Shown here: piece after piece, positions 1 to 7,350 of the stretch | How positions within the stretch are numbered: position 1 is the first letter of the stretch | Layout: every line of letters begins with the position of its first letter | Assembly: GCA_934561485.1 (NCBI GenBank) | Contig: CAKTGS010000052.1 | Coordinates: forward strand, 1 to 13,516 | Reading direction: 5' to 3' | DNA: 13,516 nucleotides | From: an uncultured Faecalibacterium sp. | GTDB taxonomy: Bacteria; Bacillota; Clostridia; Oscillospirales; Ruminococcaceae | Program-made: the position numbers and the translations under genes | Notes under the pieces: model-generated | Database searches by the model: none | What the model saw: the letters and a program-made list of their open reading frames with translations, nothing else | What the model was told of the DNA's origin: nothing

Positions 1-750
1 CGTGCCCGCCAGATGACCCGCATCTTCTGCGATGACGACTTCAAGGGCTTTGAGCGCCGCGGCGGCCGCAAGCAGGTGAACTACGTCTGCATGGCAGAGT
101 ACGATGCCACCATGCCCAACTGCGAAGTGGCCTACCCCCCGGTGGAACTGAAGAATGTTCTGGGCCAGTACCTGTCTGAGCATGGCAAGACCCAGCTGCG
201 CATCGCCGAGACCGAGAAGTATGCGCACGTCACCTTCTTCTTCAATGGCGGTGTCGAGGCTCCCTACGAGGGCGAGGACCGCTGCGTCATCCCCAGCCCG
301 AAGGTGGCAACCTATGACCTGAAGCCTGAGATGAGCGCCCCCGAAGTGGCGGACGAGTGCGTCAAGCGCATTGAGAGCGGCAAGTACGATGTGGTCATCC
401 TGAACTTTGCAAACTGCGACATGGTGGGCCACACCGGCGTGTTTGACGCTGCCGTCAAGGCGGTGGAAGCTGTGGATACCGCTGTGGACAAGGTGGTTAC
501 TGCTGTGCTGAACGCCGGCGGCTGCGCCTTCATCACTGCCGACCACGGCAACGCCGAAAAGATGATGAACCCGGACGGCACCCCCTTCACCGCCCACACC
601 ACCAACGTGGTGCCCTTTGTGGCCGTTGGCTGCGGCGATGTGAAGCTGCGCGAGGGCGGCTGCCTGGCCGACATCGCACCCACCATGCTGCCCTACATCG
701 GCCTGCCCGTCCCGGCAGAGATGACCGGCAAGAGCATCATTGTGGACTGA
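1..750 (+). CDS. gpmI: 2,3-bisphosphoglycerate-independent phosphoglycerate mutase, C-terminal half (5' end outside window)
   Basis: Catalyses interconversion of 3- and 2-phosphoglycerate in glycolysis, in the cytosol, as a two-Mn(II) enzyme of the alkaline phosphatase superfamily. The frame is open from base 1, so the first Met codon (13) is internal and about half of the usual ~510 aa protein is missing. Metal-site motifs are visible in family order: NCDMVGH (Asp and His), TADHGNAE (Asp-His pair) and TAHTTN (His). The segment [16 protein letters not shown] matches the family region that carries the catalytic Lys. The reading frame ends at TGA 748-750 and is followed 12 nt later by a strong terminator, so this is the last gene of its unit. 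Identification is by motif recognition and is secure. Confidence 0.96.
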   Translation, partial: RARQMTRIFCDDDFKGFERRGGRKQVNYVCMAEYDATMPNCEVAYPPVELKNVLGQYLSEHGKTQLRIAETEKYAHVTFFFNGGVEAPYEGEDRCVIPSPKVATYDLKPEMSAPEVADECVKRIESGKYDVVILNFANCDMVGHTGVFDAAVKAVEAVDTAVDKVVTAVLNAGGCAFITADHGNAEKMMNPDGTPFTAHTTNVVPFVAVGCGDVKLREGGCLADIAPTMLPYIGLPVPAEMTGKSIIVD

Positions 751-762
751 CCTGTTTTTTGC

Positions 763-800
763 AAAAGCGGAGTGACTGTGGTCGCTCCGCTTTTCTTTTT
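763..800 (+). terminator. Intrinsic terminator of gpmI
   Basis: Arms 763-776 and 781-794 form a 14-bp stem with one G-T pair around a TGTG loop, and a T-rich tract follows. A-rich and T-rich ends make it potentially bidirectional. Confidence 0.9.
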
Positions 801-810
801 TCCACATCCG

Positions 811-819
811 TGCTACAAT
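811..819 (+). promoter_or_regulatory. Extended -10 promoter for the GTPase-NYN/nnrD unit
   Basis: TGC followed by TACAAT (814-819) gives an extended -10 element about 33 nt before the start codon, in the short gap after the gpmI terminator. No good -35 box is visible at the proper spacing. A Shine-Dalgarno AGGAGA (838-843) follows, 8 nt before ATG 852. Confidence 0.5.
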
Positions 820-851
820 AAAATGGAATATGTATGTAGGAGACTGAGCGG

Positions 852-3434
852 ATGGAAACAACGCACAAACAAATCGTACTGGGCATTCTTGCCCATGTGG
901 ACTCCGGCAAAACCACCCTGTCGGAAGCTTTGCTCTACCGCGCCGGCGCGATCCGCAAGCTGGGCCGGGTGGACCACAAGGATGCCTTTCTGGATACTGA
1001 CGCGTTGGAAAAAGCGCGCGGGATCACGATTTTCTCAAAACAGGCCCTGCTCACGGCAGGCGATACGGATCTTGCCCTGCTGGATACCCCCGGCCATGTG
1101 GATTTTTCCACCGAGACCGAGCGCACCCTGCAGGTGCTGGATTATGCCGTGCTGGTGGTCAGCGGTACAGACGGCGTGCAGAGCCACACCGAAACCCTCT
1201 GGCGGCTGCTGCGGCGCTACCATGTGCCCACCTTTGTGTTTGTGAACAAGATGGACCTGCCCGGCAAGACCCGGGAAGAACTGCTTGCCCAGCTGAACCA
1301 CCGCCTGGGCGAGGGCTTTGTGGACTTTGGTGCGGATTCCGCCGCCCGGGACGAAGCGCTGGCCCTGTGTGACGAAAACCTGATGGAGAAAATGCTGGAC
1401 GCCGGGCAGCTGACCGATGCGGATCTGATCCCCGCCATTGCACGGCGGCATGTGTTCCCGTGCTGGTTCGGCGCGGCCCTCAAGCTGGAGGGTGTGGACG
1501 AGCTGCTGGCCGGTCTTGACCGGTACACCCGGCCCGCCCCGGCGCTGGAAGCTTTTGGCGCCAAGGTGTTCAAGGTGTCGCAGGACGAGCAGGGGGCGCG
1601 GCTGACCTGGCTGCGGGTCACCGGCGGAACCCTGAAGGTGAAAGCGCAGCTCACCGGAGAAACGGACGGCGAACCCTGGGCCGAAAAAGCCAACCAGCTG
1701 CGGTTGTATTCCGGCGCAAAGTATACGCTGGCGGAGGAACTTGGCCCCGGACAGGTGTGCGCCGTTACCGGCCTGACCCGTGCAAGACCCGGTGCAGGCC
1801 TGGGAGCAGAGCGGGACAGCGACCTGCCGGTGCTGGAACCGGTGCTGAGCTATCAGGTACTGCTGCCGGAGGGGGCAGATGTGCACGCCGCGCTGGGCAA
1901 ACTGCACCGGCTGGAAGAAGAGGAACCCCAGCTCCACGTGGTGTGGAACGAAACACTGGGCGAGATCCATGTGCAGCTCATGGGGGAGATCCAGCTGGAA
2001 GTGCTGCGCAGCCTGCTGGCAGAGCGGTTCGGCCTGCAGGTGGAGTTCGGCCCGGGTGGCATTCTGTATAAGGAAACCATCACCGAACCTATGGAGGGCG
2101 TGGGCCACTACGAGCCGCTGCGCCACTATGCCGAGGTGCATGTGCTGCTGGAACCCCTGCCCCGCGGCAGCGGCATGCAGTTTGCCGCAGACTGCCGGGA
2201 AGAGGTGCTGGACAAAAACTGGCAGCGGCTGGTGCTGACCCATCTGGAAGAAAAGCAGCACCTGGGTGTGCTCACCGGGGCACCCCTCACCGATGTAAAG
2301 ATCACTCTCATCGCAGGCCGGGCACACCTCAAGCACACCGAGGGCGGCGACTTCCGGCAGGCCACCTACCGTGCCGTGCGGCAGGGCCTGATGCTGGCCC
2401 AAAGCCAGCTGCTGGAGCCGTGGTATGCCTTCCGGCTGGAAGTGCCCGCGGAGAACATCGGCCGCGCCATGAGCGACATCCAGCGCATGGAAGGCACCTT
2501 CGACCCGCCGGAGAGCGGGGAAGAGACGGCGGTGCTTACCGGCTTTGCGCCGGTGGCCGCCATGCGCAGCTACCCCATGGAAGTGGTCGGCTACAGCCGG
2601 GGCAGGGGGCACCTGACCCTGACGCTGGACGGCTACCGCCCCTGCCACAATGCGCAGGAGGTGATCGCGGCCATCGGTTACGAGCCGGAGCACGACCTGG
2701 ACAACCCGGCGGATTCGGTGTTCTGCGCCCATGGGGCCGGATTTGTGGTGCCCTGGAGCGAGGTGCGCAGCCACATGCACGTGGAAAGCGGCTGGGGCAA
2801 GGCAAAGCCTGCCCGCCCGGAAGCTGCCGCTGCGCCCCAGCGCCGCGCCATGGCCTACCGCGCCACGCTGGAAGAGGACGCCGAGCTGCTCAAAATTTTT
2901 GAGCGCACCTACGGCCCCATCAAGCGGGACCCGCTGGCGGCATTCCGCCCGGTGCAGAAACGGGAGCGCCCGGACTTTGCGGCCGAGCAGTGGGAGATCG
3001 CACCGGAGTACCTGCTGGTGGACGGCTACAATATCATCTTTGCGTGGGACGAGCTGAACGCTCTTTCCAAAGAGAGCCTGGATGCCGCCCGCCACAAGCT
3101 GATGGACATCCTGTGCAACTATCAGGGCTTCCAGAAGTGTGTGCTGATCCTGGTGTTTGACGCTTACCGCGTGCCGGGCAGCCCGGGCAGCATCGAGCAG
3201 TACCACAACATCCACGTGGTCTACACCAAAGAAGCCGAAACGGCGGACATGTTCATCGAGCGGGTCACCCACGAGATCGGCAAGAACCGCCGGGTGCGGG
3301 TGGCTACCTCAGACGGCATGGAGCAGATCATCATTCTGGGCCACGGTGCCCTGCGCATTTCGGCCCGCATGTTCCATGAGGAAGTGCAGAACGTGGAAAA
3401 GCAGATCCGCAGCCTGGTGCAGGGGGAAGCATAA
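852..3434 (+). CDS. EF-G/TetM-like translational GTPase fused to a C-terminal NYN (YacP/Rae1-like) nuclease domain
   Basis: 860 aa. The N-terminal part is a translational GTPase with all G motifs: AHVDSGKT (14-21), RGIT (56-59), DTPGH (78-82), NKMD (132-135) and GAALK (207-211). EF-G-like domains follow, ending with the HGAG segment (627-630). After a charged/Ala-rich linker (~650-717) comes an NYN/PIN-type domain (718-860) with acidic residues at the expected places: D724 in VDGYN, D770 in VFDAY, D799 in ETADM and D821 in TSDGMEQ, then GALRISAR as in YacP. TetM-type proteins are about 640 aa, so the extra ~200 aa are the linker and nuclease. Known: B. subtilis YacP (Rae1) is a ribosome-dependent endoribonuclease. 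Inferred: this fusion acts on ribosomes, possibly in rescue or mRNA cleavage. The segment matching the TetM tetracycline-displacing loop reads GRAHLKHTEGGDFR (489-502), not the TetM YYSPVST pattern, so resistance is unlikely. Start set by AGGAGA at 838-843. Confidence 0.88.
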   Translation: METTHKQIVLGILAHVDSGKTTLSEALLYRAGAIRKLGRVDHKDAFLDTDALEKARGITIFSKQALLTAGDTDLALLDTPGHVDFSTETERTLQVLDYAVLVVSGTDGVQSHTETLWRLLRRYHVPTFVFVNKMDLPGKTREELLAQLNHRLGEGFVDFGADSAARDEALALCDENLMEKMLDAGQLTDADLIPAIARRHVFPCWFGAALKLEGVDELLAGLDRYTRPAPALEAFGAKVFKVSQDEQGARLTWLRVTGGTLKVKAQLTGETDGEPWAEKANQLRLYSGAKYTLAEELGPGQVCAVTGLTRARPGAGLGAERDSDLPVLEPVLSYQVLLPEGADVHAALGKLHRLEEEEPQLHVVWNETLGEIHVQLMGEIQLEVLRSLLAERFGLQVEFGPGGILYKETITEPMEGVGHYEPLRHYAEVHVLLEPLPRGSGMQFAADCREEVLDKNWQRLVLTHLEEKQHLGVLTGAPLTDVKITLIAGRAHLKHTEGGDFRQATYRAVRQGLMLAQSQLLEPWYAFRLEVPAENIGRAMSDIQRMEGTFDPPESGEETAVLTGFAPVAAMRSYPMEVVGYSRGRGHLTLTLDGYRPCHNAQEVIAAIGYEPEHDLDNPADSVFCAHGAGFVVPWSEVRSHMHVESGWGKAKPARPEAAAAPQRRAMAYRATLEEDAELLKIFERTYGPIKRDPLAAFRPVQKRERPDFAAEQWEIAPEYLLVDGYNIIFAWDELNALSKESLDAARHKLMDILCNYQGFQKCVLILVFDAYRVPGSPGSIEQYHNIHVVYTKEAETADMFIERVTHEIGKNRRVRVATSDGMEQIIILGHGALRISARMFHEEVQNVEKQIRSLVQGEA

Positions 3435-3435
3435 A

Positions 3436-4335
3436 ATGTCAACCGAGATCACATCCGAATTTGTCTGGCAAAGCATTCCGCGCCGTGCCCGGGACAGCCA
3501 TAAGGGCACCTTTGGCAGTGTGCTGGCTGTGGCGGGCAGTGCATTTTATCGTGGGGCGGCCCTGCTGGCTGCCGAGGGTGCGCTGCGCACCGGGGCCGGC
3601 ATCGTGACCCTTGCCAGCGTGGAGCCGGTGCTGGCTGCCGCTGTGGCACGCCTGCCGGAGTGCTGCCTGTGTCCCTGTAAGGCGGGGGCCGAAGGCGGCA
3701 TCGCGCCGGAAAATGTGCCGCTCCTTCAGCGGCAGAAAGCAACCGTGCTGCTGCTTGGCCCCGGACTTGGCGGCAGTGCCCAGAGTGCCGCCCGGGCGGC
3801 GGAGACCCAGGCCCTTGTGCAGCAGCTCCTGCCCGGATTTGCGGGCAGCGCCGTGCTGGATGCGGATGGCCTGAACGCCGCTGCACAGCTGCTGGCGGAA
3901 GGCGGAACCTTCCCGCACCCGGCAGGGGAGCTGATTATTACACCCCACCCCGGCGAGATGGCCCGGCTGACCGGCTTATCTGCGGCGCAGATCAATGCGG
4001 CCCGGGAAGAAACGGCCCGGCGGTATGCGGAACAATGGAACGCTGTGGTGGTGCTCAAAGGCTCCCACACGGTGGCGGCGGCCCCGGATGGCCGAGTGTG
4101 CGTGAACCCCACCGGCAACCCGGGCCTTGCCCGGGGCGGCAGCGGGGATGTGCTGGCGGGCATGACTGCTGCCCTGCTGGCCTGCGGCCTGCCCGCCTAT
4201 GAAGCGGCGGCCTGCGCGGTGTACCTGCACGGTGCCGCCGCCGACCGTGCCGCCGCCCGCTACGGCGAGTACGGAATGCTGCCTCACGACATTCTGCCGG
4301 AACTGGGCAGGATGTTTGCGGAACATCAGCGATAA
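3436..4335 (+). CDS. nnrD: ADP-dependent (S)-NAD(P)H-hydrate dehydratase
   Basis: 299 aa. Repairs hydrated NAD(P)H (NADHX/NADPHX) back to NAD(P)H using ADP; a cytosolic metabolite-repair enzyme of the ribokinase-like fold. Family motifs are all present: KGTFG (23-27), GPGLG (108-112), LDADG (141-145), TPHPGEM (169-175), VLKGSHT (206-212) and NPTGNPGLARGGSGDVLAG (224-242), with D238 the expected catalytic Asp. It is a stand-alone dehydratase, since the N-terminal epimerase domain (NnrE) found in fused versions is absent. ATG 3436 is chosen because AGGGGGAAG (3421-3429) sits 6 nt upstream; the frame is open further upstream but that stretch only overlaps the preceding gene. It begins 1 nt after the stop of the GTPase-NYN gene, so the two are almost certainly co-transcribed and translationally coupled. 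Confidence 0.94.
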   Translation: MSTEITSEFVWQSIPRRARDSHKGTFGSVLAVAGSAFYRGAALLAAEGALRTGAGIVTLASVEPVLAAAVARLPECCLCPCKAGAEGGIAPENVPLLQRQKATVLLLGPGLGGSAQSAARAAETQALVQQLLPGFAGSAVLDADGLNAAAQLLAEGGTFPHPAGELIITPHPGEMARLTGLSAAQINAAREETARRYAEQWNAVVVLKGSHTVAAAPDGRVCVNPTGNPGLARGGSGDVLAGMTAALLACGLPAYEAAACAVYLHGAAADRAAARYGEYGMLPHDILPELGRMFAEHQR

Positions 4336-4367
4336 AAAAGCCTCCCCACTGTGGTGGGGAGGCTTTT
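4336..4367. terminator. Bidirectional terminator between nnrD and ogt
   Basis: Perfect 14-bp stem (4336-4349 with 4354-4367) around a TGTG loop, with A4 on one side and T4 on the other. It starts next to the nnrD stop (4333-4335) and ends 6 nt from the ogt stop (4374-4376), so it serves both convergent genes. Confidence 0.92.
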
Positions 4368-4373
4368 GCGCCC

Positions 4374-4844
4374 TTAATCCTGCTCCAGCTCCAGCAGATA
4401 CTCTTTTACCTCCAGCCCGTAGGCGTAGCCGGTGAGGCTGCCGTTTGCACCCACCACCCGGTGGCAGGGCTGGAGGATGGCAATGGGGTTGCAGTGGCAG
4501 GCCCCGCCCACGGCGCGGCTTGCCCGTGGCCTGCCGATGGCCGCCGCCAGCTGGCCATAGGTGCGCACCTCGCCGTAGGGGATCTTGTTCATCTCGGCCC
4601 ACACCGCTTTCTGGAACGGGGTGCCCCTGGGGGCCAGGGGCAGGTCAAACGTCTGCCGCACCCCGGCAAAGTATTCGTTCAGCTGCTCCTCGGCTTCCTG
4701 CAGCAGGGGCGTCTCGCAGACTTTGCGGGGCAGCGGTTCCAGGTCCGGTACGCCGTCCGGGCAAAAATGCACCCCGCACAAGGCCTCGTTTTCTTCTTCC
4801 AGCCGCAGGGTGCCCAGCATACTGTTGATATACCATACGTTCAA
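4374..4844 (-). CDS. ogt: Methylated-DNA--[protein]-cysteine S-methyltransferase
   Basis: 156 aa. Suicide repair protein that moves the alkyl group from O6-methylguanine in DNA onto its own Cys. The active-site motif PCHRV is at 126-130 (acceptor C127). The DNA-binding part carries GTPFQKAVW (74-82), IPYGEVRTYG (88-97) and RAVGGACHCNP (110-120), which includes the Arg finger and the conserved Asn. The length fits the Ogt class without an Ada domain. I choose TTG (4842-4844) as start: AGGAAGAGG (complement of 4851-4859) lies 6 nt upstream and the resulting N-terminus MNVWYINSMLGTL matches the usual family opening. The internal ATG at 4818-4820 (148 aa) has no comparable ribosome-binding site and would cut the first beta strand. 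The frame stays open much further upstream only as antisense of the Sir2 gene. Convergent with nnrD, divergent from the Sir2 gene. Confidence 0.93.
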   Translation of the reverse strand: MNVWYINSMLGTLRLEEENEALCGVHFCPDGVPDLEPLPRKVCETPLLQEAEEQLNEYFAGVRQTFDLPLAPRGTPFQKAVWAEMNKIPYGEVRTYGQLAAAIGRPRASRAVGGACHCNPIAILQPCHRVVGANGSLTGYAYGLEVKEYLLELEQD

Positions 4845-4873
4845 AATGAGCCTCTTCCTTTCCTGCCAGAATG

Positions 4874-4890
4874 TGCTATACTGATAGTAT
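4874..4890 (+). promoter_or_regulatory. Sir2-gene promoter with overlapping palindrome
   Basis: TG-C-TATACT (extended -10, TATACT at 4877-4882) precedes the Sir2 start by about 50 nt. It overlaps the perfect 5-bp inverted repeat ATACT-gat-AGTAT (4878-4890), which lies in the short gap between divergent ogt and sir2. A repressor or activator site is plausible but inferred. No good -35 box is seen. Confidence 0.4.
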
Positions 4891-4931
4891 CTTACCACAA
4901 AATTTTCCGTTGGGAAAGGGGCGGTTCTGTT

Positions 4932-5654
4932 ATGGTACAGGCGTTGGAAGAGATCCTTGCAAAGAGCAGCAGCATTGTGTTTTTTGGCGGCGCTGGGGTG
5001 TCCACCGAAAGCGGCATCCCGGACTTCCGCAGTGTGGACGGGCTTTATCACCAAAAATACGACTACCCGCCGGAAACCATCCTCAGCCACACCTTCTGGG
5101 AGCAGAAGCCGGAGGAATTCTACCGTTTTTACCGCGATAAGCTCATTGTAAAGGGAGCCAAGCCCAACGCCGCACACCTGCGTCTGGCAAAGCTGGAAAA
5201 GCAGGGCAAGCTGAAGGCCGTGGTCACCCAGAACATTGACGGGCTGCATCAGGCCGCAGGCAGCAAGACCGTGTACGAGCTGCACGGCAGCACCCTGCGC
5301 AACTACTGCACCCGCTGCGGCAAATTCTACGATGTGGACTTTATAGCAAACAGCACCGGCGTGCCCCGCTGCACGGAATGCGGCGGCATCGTCAAGCCGG
5401 ATGTGGTGCTGTATGAAGAGGGCCTGGACGAAGAGGTGCTGTCCGGCGCGGTCAGTGCCATCCGCCGGGCAGATACCCTCATCATCGGCGGCACCAGCCT
5501 GGTGGTATACCCGGCCGCCGGGCTGATCCAGTACTTCCGGGGCGACCACCTGGTGGTCATCAACATGCAGCCCACCGGGGCGGATGCACAGGCTGACCTG
5601 TGCATTGCAAAGCCCATCGGCCAGGTGCTGAGCGAAGACATCAAATTGGATTGA
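4932..5654 (+). CDS. Sir2-family NAD-dependent protein deacylase (sirtuin)
   Basis: 240 aa. Removes acyl groups from protein lysines, consuming NAD+ and releasing nicotinamide and O-acyl-ADP-ribose. Motifs in order: GAGVSTESGIPDFRS (20-34, NAD binding), TQNIDGLH (99-106), catalytic H118 in ELHGS, four zinc Cys (C126, C129, C147, C150), KPDVVLYEE (155-163) and GTSL (187-190). Length is normal for a bacterial sirtuin. ATG 4932 is used because GGGAAAGGGG (4912-4921) lies about 10 nt upstream and the Sir2 domain starts soon after; the longer open frame upstream is only antisense to ogt. In the family signature KPxVVxFGE this protein has YEE in place of FGE, a mild deviation. Substrate range cannot be told from sequence. 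Divergent from ogt. Confidence 0.95.
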   Translation: MVQALEEILAKSSSIVFFGGAGVSTESGIPDFRSVDGLYHQKYDYPPETILSHTFWEQKPEEFYRFYRDKLIVKGAKPNAAHLRLAKLEKQGKLKAVVTQNIDGLHQAAGSKTVYELHGSTLRNYCTRCGKFYDVDFIANSTGVPRCTECGGIVKPDVVLYEEGLDEEVLSGAVSAIRRADTLIIGGTSLVVYPAAGLIQYFRGDHLVVINMQPTGADAQADLCIAKPIGQVLSEDIKLD

Positions 5655-5684
5655 GCCCCGCCGTTTCGTGCCGGTTCGCACCCG

Positions 5685-5717
5685 CTTTTTCGTATGCTGG
5701 TAGCATCACGAAAAAAG
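5685..5717. other. Inverted repeat upstream of the 207-aa gene
   Basis: Arms CTTTTTCGTATGCT (5685-5698) and AGCATCACGAAAAAAG (5702-5717) pair around GGT, with one bulged C and one extra A. It follows the Sir2 stop by 30 nt and ends 15 nt before the next start codon, so it could be a weak Sir2-gene terminator or a leader hairpin. Function unknown. Confidence 0.5.
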
Positions 5718-5732
5718 AATGGGGGAACCGAA

Positions 5733-6356
5733 ATGATCCAGGTTTGTGACCCGCCGCGTGCACGGCAGGTGCGGCGGCTTTCCGCCGAAGACTTCTGCAG
5801 CGTGGTGCGCGGCACGGTAAGCAGTGTTTACCGCCCGCACAGCGAGGTGCTGCGGATGCTGACCGTTGGCGAGGCGTGGTGCGCATCCGGCGCGGCCCTG
5901 CTGGTGCTGCCGCTGGACGCCGACACCGCCTGTGCCGCAGCCCTGCGGGCCTGCATGGGCTGGCGCAATGTGGCGGGCGGTTATTTTTTAACACCGCCGG
6001 TGGGGCAGCTGTCGGACGCCGCCGAGCCTTTGCTGGCGGCAGCGGCGGCTCGTGCGCAGGTGCTGGCCCGCACCCGGCGGGTGTTGGCGGTGCTGGAGTG
6101 CACTGCACAGGACGAGGCGCTGCTGCCGGTGTATTTCCGGCAGGGGTTTGGGCTGCGGGCGCTGCGCCCGCTGGACAGCCTGGCCCCCTGCTTTGTGCTG
6201 ACCACCGGCTGCGTGCCCAAGCGTACAGAACCGGTGTGGGTGCCGCTGGAGGACCGGGCGCATCTGGCCCTGCTGCTGGCCCGGGGCTATGCGGCGCTGG
6301 GCAGCCGCAGCTGCCAGCAGGGGCAGAGCTGTGTGCTGGCCATGTACCCGGTGTAA
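5733..6356 (+). CDS. Hypothetical protein, 207 aa (possible remote acetyltransferase-like fold)
   Basis: I do not recognise this protein. ATG 5733 has GGGGGA (5721-5726) 6 nt upstream; an in-frame ATG at 5694 lies in a hairpin and lacks a ribosome-binding site. The protein is Ala/Leu/Arg-rich, with no signal peptide and no clear membrane segment. Visible landmarks are a hydrophobic strand near GAALLVLPLDAD, an Ala-rich helix (LLAAAAARAQVLARTRR), the segment VLAVLECTAQDEALLPVYFRQGFG, then LAPCFVL. The middle-to-late pattern (strand, helix, Y-x-x-x-G-F) loosely resembles the end of GNAT acetyltransferases, but no acetyl-CoA loop is evident, so that is only a guess. It precedes the dehydrogenase gene by 31 nt on the same strand with no terminator between them, so the two probably form an operon. 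Confidence 0.75.
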   Translation: MIQVCDPPRARQVRRLSAEDFCSVVRGTVSSVYRPHSEVLRMLTVGEAWCASGAALLVLPLDADTACAAALRACMGWRNVAGGYFLTPPVGQLSDAAEPLLAAAAARAQVLARTRRVLAVLECTAQDEALLPVYFRQGFGLRALRPLDSLAPCFVLTTGCVPKRTEPVWVPLEDRAHLALLLARGYAALGSRSCQQGQSCVLAMYPV

Positions 6357-6387
6357 CACAAAAAACGTGAAAAAGAGAGGAAGAACC

Positions 6388-7350
6388 ATGAAAGCTGTCA
6401 TTCTGGAGAGCTATGTGATGCAGGAAGGCGACCTGGACTGGTCCGGCGTCAAAGCGCTGGTGCCGAATACCGTGAGCTATGTGCGCACCCCTTACCAGGA
6501 GATCGCGCCCCGCATCGGAGATGCAGAAATCGTGCTGCTGAACAAATGCCGCATGGACGAAGCGGTTCTGCAGCAGTGCCCGAACCTGAAGTGGGTGGGC
6601 ATCATTGCCACCGGAACGGACAACATCGACCTGGAAGCCTGCCGCCGCCATGGCGTGGCCGTGGCCAACGTGCCGGGCTATTCTACTTACAGCGTGGCGC
6701 AGATGACCTTCAGCCTGCTGCTGGCCATCTGCCAGTGTGCCGAGCGCTACAACCAAAGCATGAAGGCCGGGTACTGGCAGCTGGGCATTCCGGCGCAGTA
6801 TGGTCTGCTGCCGCAGGTGGAGCTGCAGGGCAAGACCTTTGGCATCTACGGCTACGGCAGCATCGGCCGCCAGACGGCCCGCATTGCCAGTGCCTTCGGG
6901 ATGCAGGTGCTGGTGTGCACCCGCACCGTGCGGCCGGAGTACGCGGCAGACGGCGTGGAGTTTGTGGACTTTGACACCCTGCTGGCCCGCAGCGATGTGC
7001 TCAGCCTGCACTGTCCGGCCACCCCGGCTACCCGGGGGCTGATCAGCGCAGAGGCTCTGGCAAAGGCAAAGCCCGGCATGATCCTGCTGAACACCGCCCG
7101 GGGTGCACTGGTGGACGAAGCGGCTGTGGCGGCGGCCTTGCAGAGCGGGCAGCTGGCCTTTTACGGAGCCGATGCTTTCTGCACCGAGCCGCTGCCGGAA
7201 GAAAGCCCTCTGCGCGGCCTGCCCAATGCGCTGCTGACGCCGCACATTGCCTGGACCACCCGGGAAGCACTGCAGCGGCTCATGGACATTACGACCCGCA
7301 ATCTGAGCACCTGGCTGGACGGCCATGGTGAGCACATCGTGAATGGCTGA
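6388..7350 (+). CDS. D-2-hydroxyacid dehydrogenase (glycerate dehydrogenase/hydroxypyruvate reductase-like)
   Basis: 320 aa, normal family length. Reduces 2-ketoacids to D-2-hydroxyacids with NAD(P)H. The substrate-binding part has GTDNID (76-81) and NVPGYS (94-99). The nucleotide-binding domain has GYGSIG (155-160). The catalytic triad appears as R238 (NTARGALVDE), E267 (in CTEPLP) and H286 (TPHIAW). The ending TPHIAWTTREALQRL resembles HprA-type glycerate dehydrogenases more than lactate or phosphoglycerate dehydrogenases; exact substrate is unproven. After the second Rossmann strand the sequence is CTRT (177-180) rather than the acidic residue typical of NAD use, so NADPH is possible. ATG 6388 follows GAGAGG (6375-6380). 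Downstream lie a repeat cluster and a terminator shared with the convergent peptidase gene. Confidence 0.9.
   Translation: MKAVILESYVMQEGDLDWSGVKALVPNTVSYVRTPYQEIAPRIGDAEIVLLNKCRMDEAVLQQCPNLKWVGIIATGTDNIDLEACRRHGVAVANVPGYSTYSVAQMTFSLLLAICQCAERYNQSMKAGYWQLGIPAQYGLLPQVELQGKTFGIYGYGSIGRQTARIASAFGMQVLVCTRTVRPEYAADGVEFVDFDTLLARSDVLSLHCPATPATRGLISAEALAKAKPGMILLNTARGALVDEAAVAAALQSGQLAFYGADAFCTEPLPEESPLRGLPNALLTPHIAWTTREALQRLMDITTRNLSTWLDGHGEHIVNG

Noticed and set aside
1035..3272. 745-codon open frame on the minus strand opposite the GTPase-NYN gene
   Set aside because: The codon pattern is a mirror of the GC-rich sense gene, the protein is His/Gln/Gly-rich without motifs, and the plus strand encodes a clear multidomain protein.
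852..3434. Acquired tetracycline-resistance gene
   Set aside because: Composition matches the chromosome, the drug-site loop differs from TetM, and a nuclease domain is fused.
4461..4931. N-terminal extension of the Sir2 protein
   Set aside because: This stretch is antisense to ogt, and the Sir2 domain begins right after the well-placed ATG 4932.
5641..7335. 564-codon minus-strand open frame opposite the 207-aa gene and the dehydrogenase
   Set aside because: No family motifs and Pro/Arg/Ala-rich low-complexity content; the sense strand holds a recognisable dehydrogenase.
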